From JAVXAG01 sp036660615 (GTDB lineage: Bacteria; Bacillota; Clostridia; Peptostreptococcales; Anaerovoracaceae), in the NCBI GenBank assembly GCA_036660615.1, contig JAVXAG010000109.1, positions 1 to 5,779 on the forward strand: a stretch of DNA of 5,779 nucleotides. Reading direction: 5' to 3'. Below, one piece after another: positions 1 through 4,835 of the stretch (positions within the stretch are counted from its first letter, which is position 1; every line of letters begins with the position of its first letter). Below the pieces are notes generated by a model. The model made no database searches. It was not told where the DNA came from and saw only the letters and a list, made by a program, of their open reading frames with translations. A program made the translations under genes and the position numbers.

Positions 1-31
1 TCATAATTTCTCACAGTGAAAATATAGAGAC

Positions 32-59
32 TTGAAAAACCTGCAAAAAAGTGTATAAT
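32..59 (+). promoter_or_regulatory. Predicted sigma-A promoter of tRNA-Leu
   Basis: A TTGAAA -35 element (32-37) is separated by 16 bases from a perfect TATAAT -10 element (54-59). This predicts a start near 66 and a leader of about 47 nt before the mature tRNA at 113. No other gene follows before the tRNA terminator, so the tRNA appears to be a single-gene transcription unit. The prediction rests on consensus matching only. Confidence 0.7.
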
Positions 60-112
60 ATTAAAAGTCACAACAATTAATTGAAATGATTTTCAGTCAG
101 TATTAATTATTG

Positions 113-198
113 GCGGATGTGGCGGAACGGCAGACGCGCACGGTTCAGGTCCGTGTGAAAGTGATTTCATGCAGGTTCAAATCCTGTTATCCGCACCA
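113..198 (+). tRNA. tRNA-Leu (anticodon CAG)
   Basis: This is a complete class II tRNA of 86 nt including an encoded CCA end (196-198). The acceptor stem pairs 113-119 (GCGGATG) with 188-194 (TATCCGC), ending in a G-T wobble, and the discriminator base is A195. The anticodon stem (CACGG/CCGTG) carries the loop TTCAGGT, giving anticodon CAG at 146-148, which reads CUG leucine codons. The long variable arm has a 5-bp stem (156-160 with 165-169), as expected for tRNA-Leu. The T arm is GCAGG-TTCAAAT-CCTGT (171-187). The gene has its own promoter upstream and a terminator immediately downstream. Confidence 0.97.
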
Positions 199-199
199 A

Positions 200-241
200 A
201 AAAAGTCGTGTATGAGAAATTGACCTCATACATGACTTTTT
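200..241 (+). terminator. Intrinsic terminator of tRNA-Leu
   Basis: A near-perfect inverted repeat pairs 200-216 (AAAAAGTCGTGTATGAG) with 225-241, with one G-T pair and an 8-nt loop. The 3' arm ends in five T residues, so it acts as stem end and U-tract together. It begins 2 nt after the tRNA CCA end. The flanking A and T runs could also let it work in the opposite direction. Confidence 0.9.
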
Positions 242-487
242 GTTTGTGATATTATTATGAATCTGTTTGTGAAGTCTTATCTAAAGAAACAGCAAGCAGC
301 TTATGTTGCTGATTTGAAAAAGACATCGGGCGAATAAAATGAGCATAATCCCACGTGAGAGTTCGAATCCTTTGAATGAAATTCGATGATAACTTTATTG
401 TTCGCCTAAGACAAAAGAGTTAGGTTAAAACAGATGCATTACCCATCACTACAGAAGTGTTTAGATGACCACTGATTTTCCCCACGA
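242..487. other. Stretch without a convincing gene
   Basis: About 250 bases lie between two terminators. The only short open frame (257-337, 26 codons) has no ribosome binding site. The stretch contains a 6-bp hairpin (CAGCAA at 290-295 with TTGCTG at 306-311), the larger inverted-repeat element at 328-407, and a weak CCTAA/TTAGG pair (405-409 with 420-424). A possible weak plus-strand promoter, TTGAAA (314-319) and TAAAAT (335-340), has only a 15-nt spacer. It could be decayed sequence or a small RNA locus. I found no insertion sequence ends and no duplicated tRNA 3' end that would mark an attachment site. Confidence 0.5.
328..407. repeat. 80-nt inverted-repeat (stem-loop) element
   Basis: The ends pair as GGGCGAA (328-334) with TTCGCCT (401-407). 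An alternative register extends the stem through AATAAA (333-338) with TTTATT (394-399) around a bulge. A nested hairpin, TCGAAT (363-368) with ATTCGA (381-386), sits inside. The bases GAGTTCGAATCC (359-370) resemble a tRNA T arm, but they are too far from the closing stem for an intact tRNA, and no anticodon arm is visible. It could be a tRNA relic, a small structured RNA or a miniature element. Only one copy is present in the window. Confidence 0.35.
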
Positions 488-545
488 AAAAATAAGAACC
501 TGCCCCTAGCTGATTATTCACAGCTAGGAGAAGGATCTTTTTTTT
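487..545. terminator. Bidirectional intrinsic terminator
   Basis: Bases 494-512 pair with 521-539, a 19-bp stem with three mismatches. The inner 8 bp (CCTAGCTG/CAGCTAGG) are perfect, around an 8-nt loop. On the plus strand the stem runs into eight T residues (538-545). On the minus strand it is followed by ATTTTTT (rc of 487-493). The minus-strand arm lies 28 bases after the stop codon of the 790-aa gene and should end that operon's transcript. What plus-strand transcript it ends is unclear. Confidence 0.8.
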
Positions 546-572
546 ATTCTGGGTTAAACATGGATTATTAAA

Positions 573-2945
573 TTAGCACTTAGGATTGCCTTCTATTTGG
601 CAGTCAACAGTGTTTAGTTTCATCATAAAGATTGATTCAAGCAACGACATAGCGTTGGTCATATCCGTAACGCTCTTGTTTAGACAAAGTAACTGATTTG
701 GTGTTACATTTGGCATTGCAATGAACTTTTGAATCTTTGCACCTTCAGCATTAGCGATGGCAGCCAAAGCTGATTCCTCCAAAGCAACTGACTGAATAAG
801 ATCAGTAATTTGTTGGCGATAGTTATTTGCGAAAACCATGGTTGAAATACGGTTACTTGTACTGTTTGCAGTTACGCCACCAGGATTACTTGGGTTAACT
901 GTATAAGCATAAGCAGCATGAGCTACATTGACAATTGGGTTAGGATTTGGAATTGCTGTTACTTTCACTTGGAAAGTAATTATTACAGTTTGACCTGCGG
1001 CAATGGAATTTGTTAGTACTATTGAACTTGCAGGACCGCCAGTATAAGGGGCGCTGACTGAAAGCGAACCGGGTACCAAAACCGTTCCATTAGGAATAAC
1101 ATCAGTAATAACTACGTTATCAGCAGCAACATTTCCTGTATTGGTAACCCCAATATTATAGGTGATGATGTCATCAATATATGCGATAGATTTATCGGCA
1201 ACCTTTACTAGATTTAATTTTGCTGTAGAAACAGGAGTAGTTACTGTGTTACTTACGCCTGTAGATTTTTCACCATTTGGATTTGCTGGATCGACAGTGT
1301 ATGCGTAATTTACACTTGCTGTGTTTGGTATTGGGTTAACAGCAGGAGCATTGTTTGCCAGCTTAACCTTGAAGGTAACTGTAGCTGTTCCATTAGCTGG
1401 GATTGGTGCAGTCAAGGTGATTCCAGTTGTCGGATCCCCTGTAAATGGAACACTAGCAGTAGTTGAACCTGCAACATAAGTTGTTCCAGCAGGAATGACA
1501 TCAGTAACTACTACGTTGTTAGCGGCTACGTTTCCGGTGTTTTTCATAGTAACGGTATAAGTCAATGTGTCACCAAACTGAGCAAAAGCTGGCGTTGCTG
1601 ACTTTGTCACATTTCCGGCAGTAGAGATGTCTGCATAGTTAATCTGAGTGGAAACTGGGTTAGTGCTACCTGACGTGCCACCTGGAACATTGGCAGAAGC
1701 AATATTCACAATCGGATTGTTTATAGGTGCAGTAGGTGATACTTGAACTTGGTAAGTTGCAGTAACAGTACTGTTTGCAGGCATTGTCAATGTCAAGCCA
1801 GTTGCTGGAGTAGTTCCCGTATAAGGAACACTTACAACTAAATTGCCAATATAGGTTGTGCCGGCTGGAGTTGGATCGGTGAAAACTACGCCGGGTAGAG
1901 GATAGTTATTTGGATTTATACCAGTTACAGTGTAGGTTAAAATATCCCCTGGTTTTGCAAAAGTTTTATCCACACTTTTTTTGAAAACTTCTGGTGCTGA
2001 GTTTAGTATAGTGTACTGTACCAAATCACCTAAGGCAGGAGTAAAGTTAATAGGCAAGCTGCCAGTAGGAGGAACTGAACCACCAGGGGTAAGATTGATA
2101 GCTGAAATTGTCTGCTTATATGCAGAAAGTGGGCTAACACTACCTGGAGCCATTTGTTCGTTGACAGTATAAGTGTTTCCAGCAAAACCATAAACTATTG
2201 CACATGGAGATTGCATACCATCAACAGAGCCAGTAGTTGTAACTTGGTCGTTAGGTGTTCCGGCAATGTTGATTACAAACTGGTCGGCGGAGTTAATACG
2301 GTCGCCAATATTCTTGCATACTTGGACTTTGGTAACTGCAAAACCGACACCTATTGCTTCCAAACCACCATTACTTACGGCAGTGAATTTCAAGGTCTTT
2401 GGTGCTTGAGTTGAAAGAAGATAAGATGCTGTAAATAGCTGAGTAGTACCTATAATGCTTGCTGTCTGTGTTCCAAGGCCAGTAAGTGTAGTTGGATTGC
2501 TACCTAGGGTAGTAAACAGATTCCATGGACCACCATCAGTATTAAATGCCCAGGATTCACCAATATTAGTATCCTCGGCATCTGCAACGATAGTAGTATA
2601 ATTTGTAACAGGGTTACCAAGTGGGTCTTTAACTACGATGTTTTTTATAGTGAAGTCAGCAGGATCATATGAGCCAATCCTTTGGTTTTGAAGAATGGCA
2701 TTGCCTAAAATGCCAGTGTAACCAACATACCCAAAGTATGAGGAAGCTGGTGGTTGTATGGCATCAAATGTCATAGATGAGGTCGATGGTGCAGTTAAAT
2801 CAAAAGAAACGGTAGTGCCATCGTTTAGTGTGCCAGAAAGACCAGTAATGGTCTGACCAGGAGCTAGTGATAGATTTCCAAAATTGAACCAACCGATACC
2901 GCCCGCACTTGGACCGGAACCGGGGTTTGCATACGAAAAAGACAT
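573..2945 (-). CDS. DUF11-repeat protein with helical C-terminal domain; candidate spore or surface structural protein
   Basis: 790 aa, Thr/Asn/Val/Pro-rich and beta-strand-rich. Residues 1-205 form a Gly/Ser/Thr-rich N-terminal domain resembling the lectin-like or jelly-roll heads of bacterial surface proteins; this assignment is tentative. Residues 206-315 look like a prealbumin/SpaA-type module with two cysteines (C210, C248). Three DUF11-type repeats follow at about 317-436, 444-572 and 576-702; the second and third share the NTGNVAA-NVV-TDVIP signature. Residues 713-780 form an alpha-helical domain (VALEESALAAI, NAEGAKI) homologous to the neighbouring 90-aa protein. There is no signal peptide, membrane segment or LPXTG anchor. 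The start is supported by AAAGGAG (2954-2960, minus) 8 nt upstream. It is the second gene of an operon, 38 nt behind the 90-aa gene. DUF11 proteins occur in many cell-surface settings and, as I recall, in the spore appendages of Clostridium taeniosporum. A structural role on the spore is inference. Confidence 0.85.
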   Translation of the reverse strand: MSFSYANPGSGPSAGGIGWFNFGNLSLAPGQTITGLSGTLNDGTTVSFDLTAPSTSSMTFDAIQPPASSYFGYVGYTGILGNAILQNQRIGSYDPADFTIKNIVVKDPLGNPVTNYTTIVADAEDTNIGESWAFNTDGGPWNLFTTLGSNPTTLTGLGTQTASIIGTTQLFTASYLLSTQAPKTLKFTAVSNGGLEAIGVGFAVTKVQVCKNIGDRINSADQFVINIAGTPNDQVTTTGSVDGMQSPCAIVYGFAGNTYTVNEQMAPGSVSPLSAYKQTISAINLTPGGSVPPTGSLPINFTPALGDLVQYTILNSAPEVFKKSVDKTFAKPGDILTYTVTGINPNNYPLPGVVFTDPTPAGTTYIGNLVVSVPYTGTTPATGLTLTMPANSTVTATYQVQVSPTAPINNPIVNIASANVPGGTSGSTNPVSTQINYADISTAGNVTKSATPAFAQFGDTLTYTVTMKNTGNVAANNVVVTDVIPAGTTYVAGSTTASVPFTGDPTTGITLTAPIPANGTATVTFKVKLANNAPAVNPIPNTASVNYAYTVDPANPNGEKSTGVSNTVTTPVSTAKLNLVKVADKSIAYIDDIITYNIGVTNTGNVAADNVVITDVIPNGTVLVPGSLSVSAPYTGGPASSIVLTNSIAAGQTVIITFQVKVTAIPNPNPIVNVAHAAYAYTVNPSNPGGVTANSTSNRISTMVFANNYRQQITDLIQSVALEESALAAIANAEGAKIQKFIAMPNVTPNQLLCLNKSVTDMTNAMSLLESIFMMKLNTVDCQIEGNPKC

Positions 2946-2983
2946 AAAAAGATCTCCTTTATAATAAATTTATACCAGTTATA

Positions 2984-3256
2984 TTACTGGCAGACTGTAT
3001 CTCCAAACATATCCAGTTTGGCTTGCAATTGCATTTCCAATCTAGAAATTGCACTGATTGCGTTCTTAACAGATGCGTTTATAGCCAAAAGATCTTCAGC
3101 AGTTGCGCTGTTGTTATTTACAACCGCCATTATTTTTTCACTTTCCGCATTTAGAATATGCGCAAAAGCGGATTCCTCCATTGCGATGGATTCAATAATA
3201 TTGCCAACAGCATCACCACGAGTGATTGTGCCAGGCTTAATGATAGGCATTCCCAT
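2984..3256 (-). CDS. Small helical protein, paralogous to the tail of the downstream DUF11 protein
   Basis: 90 aa, function unknown. A short N-terminal segment (1-16, Pro/Gly-containing) precedes two predicted amphipathic helices at about 17-47 and 53-82. These contain the motif IESIAMEESAFAHILNAESEKI and, near the end, SRLEMQLQAKL. Residues 17-84 align without gaps to residues 713-780 of the downstream protein with about 26 identities in 68 positions by eye. A single cysteine (C89) lies next to the C terminus. There is no signal peptide or membrane segment. The start is set by AGGAGG (3265-3270, minus) 8 nt upstream; M3 is a less likely alternative. As first gene of the operon it may be a subunit, dock or cap for the larger protein. 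Similar EE-x-A-x-A-x-I-x-NAE helices occur, as I recall, in clostridial spore or collagen-like proteins, but no function is established here. Confidence 0.85.
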   Translation of the reverse strand: MGMPIIKPGTITRGDAVGNIIESIAMEESAFAHILNAESEKIMAVVNNNSATAEDLLAINASVKNAISAISRLEMQLQAKLDMFGDTVCQ

Positions 3257-3284
3257 GAAATAAACCTCCTAAATTTAGTCTATA

Positions 3285-3320
3285 TTGCAGAGCTTGTAAT
3301 CTGCAAAACCCATAATGGGT
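3285..3320 (-). promoter_or_regulatory. Two inverted repeats in the 5' leader of the 90-aa gene
   Basis: A 13-bp perfect palindrome with one central base, ACCCAT-A-ATGGGT (3308-3320), sits about 7 to 19 bases after the predicted transcription start. It is followed by a 7-bp hairpin, TTGCAGA (3285-3291) with TCTGCAA (3300-3306), with an 8-nt loop. The hairpin ends 15 bases before the ribosome binding site. The palindrome looks like a protein operator. The hairpin could stabilise the mRNA end or influence translation. Both roles are inferred. Confidence 0.4.
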
Positions 3321-3333
3321 AAATTCTCTATAC

Positions 3334-3362
3334 ATTATATGTGTGAAAATTAGAACTGGTGA
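3334..3362 (-). promoter_or_regulatory. Predicted promoter of the 90-aa/790-aa operon
   Basis: On the minus strand a perfect TATAAT (rc of 3334-3339) lies 17 bases after a poor -35 (TCACCA, rc of 3357-3362). Read one register differently, the same bases give CATATAAT, one mismatch from the sigma-E -10 CATACAnT. They also give AC-N17-CATAnnnTg, close to sigma-K. The strong -10 and weak -35 do not decide between vegetative and mother-cell sigma factors. The leader would be about 70 nt. Confidence 0.5.
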
Positions 3363-3393
3363 GTATTTGATCTCACTGCTTTTGAAAAGAAAC

Positions 3394-4047
3394 TTAAAGT
3401 ATTTCAAAGTGATTTTTGCTAAAACGAATCAATTTGTCCTTTTGCATTTTTGAAAGCTCATTTGACATAGCACTCCTGTCAACACATAGCAGTGCAGCAA
3501 GTTCTTCTCGGTTGTAGGGGATAGTACATTTACGTGAAAAATCACATTGGTTTTCTAGGAAAAGCATCAGTCGTTCACGAATAGTTCGCTTCGATAAAAT
3601 TTCTATTTTGCGATTCAGAATAAGGTTTTTCTGTGCAATCAAAGTCAACATATTCTCAATCAATCTTCCATGGAAAACACATGAGGAGGAGCAGGTGGTT
3701 ATGATTTTACGGTAATTAAGAAATAAAATATCGCAGTCCTCAGTAGCAATAACTGAGACAGGGCTGTGGTCTACGCCGGCACAAGCGAAGGTTTCACCAA
3801 ATAGTTCTGGAGCGGAAAACTCAGAAAGAATGTGAGCATGTCCATCTGCATCTTCACGCAGAATTTTCACACTGCCTTGCAATATTAAGCCAACAGAATC
3901 CACAGGATTTCCTGCAAGCAAAATTGTATTACCTTTCTTATAACTTGTTGTTTTTCCGCCAAGGCAGTTTAGCATCTTATCAAAATCGTCGATGCCAATT
4001 CCGGAAAAAAGCGGATTATTTTTTAAAAGAATAAAATTGTTTTTCAT
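3394..4047 (-). CDS. Crp/Fnr-family transcriptional regulator (HcpR-like)
   Basis: 217 aa from the chosen start, the usual size of the family. Residues 10-125 form the cyclic-nucleotide-type beta-roll sensor (GNTILLAGNPVDSVGLILQG, then ELFGETFACAG). The phosphate-binding arginine of cAMP receptors is absent (DHSPVSV), so cAMP is an unlikely ligand. A dimerisation helix spans about 126-150. The winged helix-turn-helix at 155-217 includes REELAALLCVDRSAMSNELS. There is no N-terminal cysteine cluster as in FNR; the cysteines are scattered (C28, C89, C105, C119, C123, C168, C174, C188). The frame extends 24 codons further upstream, but that ATG lies in the predicted -35 element. The ATG at 4045-4047 has GAGG 5 nt upstream. 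It is divergent from a ferredoxin-like gene, the arrangement I associate with clostridial HcpR regulators. The ligand cannot be read from the sequence. Confidence 0.9.
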   Translation of the reverse strand: MKNNFILLKNNPLFSGIGIDDFDKMLNCLGGKTTSYKKGNTILLAGNPVDSVGLILQGSVKILREDADGHAHILSEFSAPELFGETFACAGVDHSPVSVIATEDCDILFLNYRKIITTCSSSCVFHGRLIENMLTLIAQKNLILNRKIEILSKRTIRERLMLFLENQCDFSRKCTIPYNREELAALLCVDRSAMSNELSKMQKDKLIRFSKNHFEIL

Positions 4048-4061
4048 ATTCACCTCATTTC

Positions 4062-4075
4062 GTTGTATAAACAAC
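4062..4075. promoter_or_regulatory. Candidate Crp/Fnr-type operator, 5-4-5 palindrome
   Basis: GTTGT-ATAA-ACAAC is a perfect inverted repeat with the 14-bp, 5-4-5 geometry of FNR-type boxes (TTGAT-N4-ATCAA). It lies between the predicted start of the regulator transcript (about 4084, minus) and the regulator's start codon, which suits autorepression. Its centre is about 71 bases upstream of the predicted ferredoxin-gene start, a spacing used by class I Crp-type activation. The neighbouring Crp/Fnr protein is the obvious candidate ligand. Confidence 0.55.
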
Positions 4076-4090
4076 ATACTTGTTGGCTTT

Positions 4091-4103
4091 ATTGTAGTAC
4101 AAT
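4091..4103. promoter_or_regulatory. Second palindrome in the divergent promoter region
   Basis: ATTGTA-G-TACAAT is a perfect palindrome with one central base. It shares the TTGT/ACAA half-sites of the 4062-4075 site but with one base less between them. It covers the predicted -10 of the minus-strand regulator promoter. It is centred about 42 bases upstream of the predicted start of the ferredoxin gene, the class II activator position. Binding here could repress the regulator and activate the ferredoxin gene at once. Confidence 0.45.
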
Positions 4104-4119
4104 CAGGGCAAATAAACAA
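4091..4119 (-). promoter_or_regulatory. Predicted sigma-A promoter of the Crp/Fnr gene
   Basis: On the minus strand TTGTTT (rc of 4114-4119) is followed by exactly 17 bases and TACAAT (rc of 4091-4096), predicting a start near 4084. This excludes the upstream ATG at 4117-4119 as the regulator's start codon. The -10 element is one half of the palindrome at 4091-4103. Confidence 0.6.
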
Positions 4120-4127
4120 GGGTGAAG

Positions 4128-4133
4128 TAATTT
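4128..4133 (+). promoter_or_regulatory. Predicted -10 element of the ferredoxin-like gene
   Basis: TAATTT matches the -10 consensus at four of six positions and would place the start near 4140, giving a 23-nt leader. The matching -35 position (4105-4110, AGGGCA) has no recognisable element. That is typical of a promoter that needs an activator bound near -42, where the 4091-4103 palindrome lies. Confidence 0.35.
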
Positions 4134-4162
4134 AGCCCAATAAAAGATATGGAGGAAAGAAA

Positions 4163-4771
4163 ATGATTCGTAAGATTATTACTATTGATAAAGAGTTATG
4201 TAACGGTTGTGGGATATGTGTATCTGCATGTCACGAGGGAGCAATAGGCCTTGTAGATGGAAAGGCAAAATTATTGAGAGATGATTACTGTGACGGACTG
4301 GGTGATTGTTTGCCAACCTGTCCAACTGGTGCAATTACTTTTGAAGAAAGAGAAGCCGAGGCTTATGATGAAGTAGCAGTAAAAGCAAATATGGAGGCAA
4401 CCGTTACATCAAAGCTAAATCAGTGGCCAGTTCAGATGAAATTAGTTCCAGTAAATGCAGCTTATTTTAACGATGCCAAACTATTGATTGCAGCTGATTG
4501 TGTGGCATATGCCTATGGGAATTTTCATAATGACTTTATGAAAGATAAAATCACTTTGATTGGATGCCCAAAACTTGACGAAGGCGACTATGCAGAAAAA
4601 CTTACTGAGATTTTAAAACAAAATGAGATCAAGTCGGTTACGGTGGTTAGAATGGAGGTACCTTGCTGTGGTGGGATTGAAAATGCGGTAAAGACTGCAC
4701 TGTCAAACTGTGGCAAATTGATTCCATGGCAGGTTACGGTCATTTCAACTGACGGAATAATTTTGGAATAG
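4163..4771 (+). CDS. 4Fe-4S ferredoxin-like protein of the Hcp-associated type
   Basis: 202 aa, probably a cytoplasmic electron-transfer protein. The N-terminal ferredoxin domain (1-60) has a classical motif C13-x2-C16-x2-C19-x3-C23. The second motif is C43-x5-C49-x3-C53-P, in which the usual middle cysteine is L46 (CDGLGDCLPTCP). The second cluster may therefore be [3Fe-4S] or have an unusual ligand. A conserved EEREAEAYDE linker (61-70) follows. The C-terminal domain (about 88-202) carries further cysteines in AADC113, IGC135P, PC168C169GG and NC183G, suggesting another metal or redox site. GGAGG (4151-4155) lies 7 nt before the ATG. It is divergent from a Crp/Fnr gene. In other clostridia I recall this protein next to hydroxylamine reductase. 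Here a separately promoted tetR gene follows, so its redox partner is unknown. Confidence 0.85.
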   Translation: MIRKIITIDKELCNGCGICVSACHEGAIGLVDGKAKLLRDDYCDGLGDCLPTCPTGAITFEEREAEAYDEVAVKANMEATVTSKLNQWPVQMKLVPVNAAYFNDAKLLIAADCVAYAYGNFHNDFMKDKITLIGCPKLDEGDYAEKLTEILKQNEIKSVTVVRMEVPCCGGIENAVKTALSNCGKLIPWQVTVISTDGIILE

Positions 4772-4783
4772 TTCAGAGAAAAT

Positions 4784-4812
4784 TTGAAAAGAAATATGCA
4801 ATGTGATATTAT
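4784..4812 (+). promoter_or_regulatory. Predicted sigma-A promoter of the tetR gene
   Basis: TTGAAA (4784-4789) is followed by 17 bases and TATTAT (4807-4812), with an extended -10 TG at 4804-4805. The start would be near 4819, just before the ribosome binding site at 4821-4827. The bases TGATATTATTATTTCA (4804-4819) are a degenerate relative of the palindrome before ohyA, so the regulator might repress itself here. That last point is speculative. Confidence 0.6.
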
Positions 4813-4835
4813 TATTTCAAGAGGAGGCAGGTATC

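Noticed and set aside
171..198. tRNA-Leu 3' end as an attachment site of an integrated element
   Set aside because: No second copy of the tRNA end and no integrase gene is present in the window. The partial match at 361-371 is only the general T-arm signature.
257..337. 26-codon open frame after the tRNA terminator
   Set aside because: It has an ATG and reads like plausible protein (NLFVKSYLKKQQAAY), but there is no ribosome binding site, no promoter and no recognised family. It could be the relic of a larger gene.
1981..2414. Two open frames on the plus strand inside the 790-aa gene
   Set aside because: They lie opposite a long gene with clear domain structure, have no ribosome binding site and give no recognisable protein.
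3018..3263. 81-codon open frame on the plus strand
   Set aside because: It is the antisense of the 90-aa gene, whose homology to the neighbouring protein and whose AGGAGG site show that the minus strand is coding.
3359..3376. Hairpin GTGAG/CTCAC after the Crp/Fnr gene as a terminator
   Set aside because: The stem is only 5 bp, the following minus-strand bases are a poor U-tract, and it overlaps the predicted promoter of the 90-aa gene.
4048..4119. 24-codon upstream extension of the Crp/Fnr gene
   Set aside because: Its ATG lies in the predicted -35 element and has no ribosome binding site. The ATG at 4045-4047 has one and gives the family's usual length.
4803..4835. GTG start 11 codons upstream in the tetR gene
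   Set aside because: It lies before the predicted -10 element (4807-4812), and the strong GAGGAGG is correctly spaced for the ATG at 4836.
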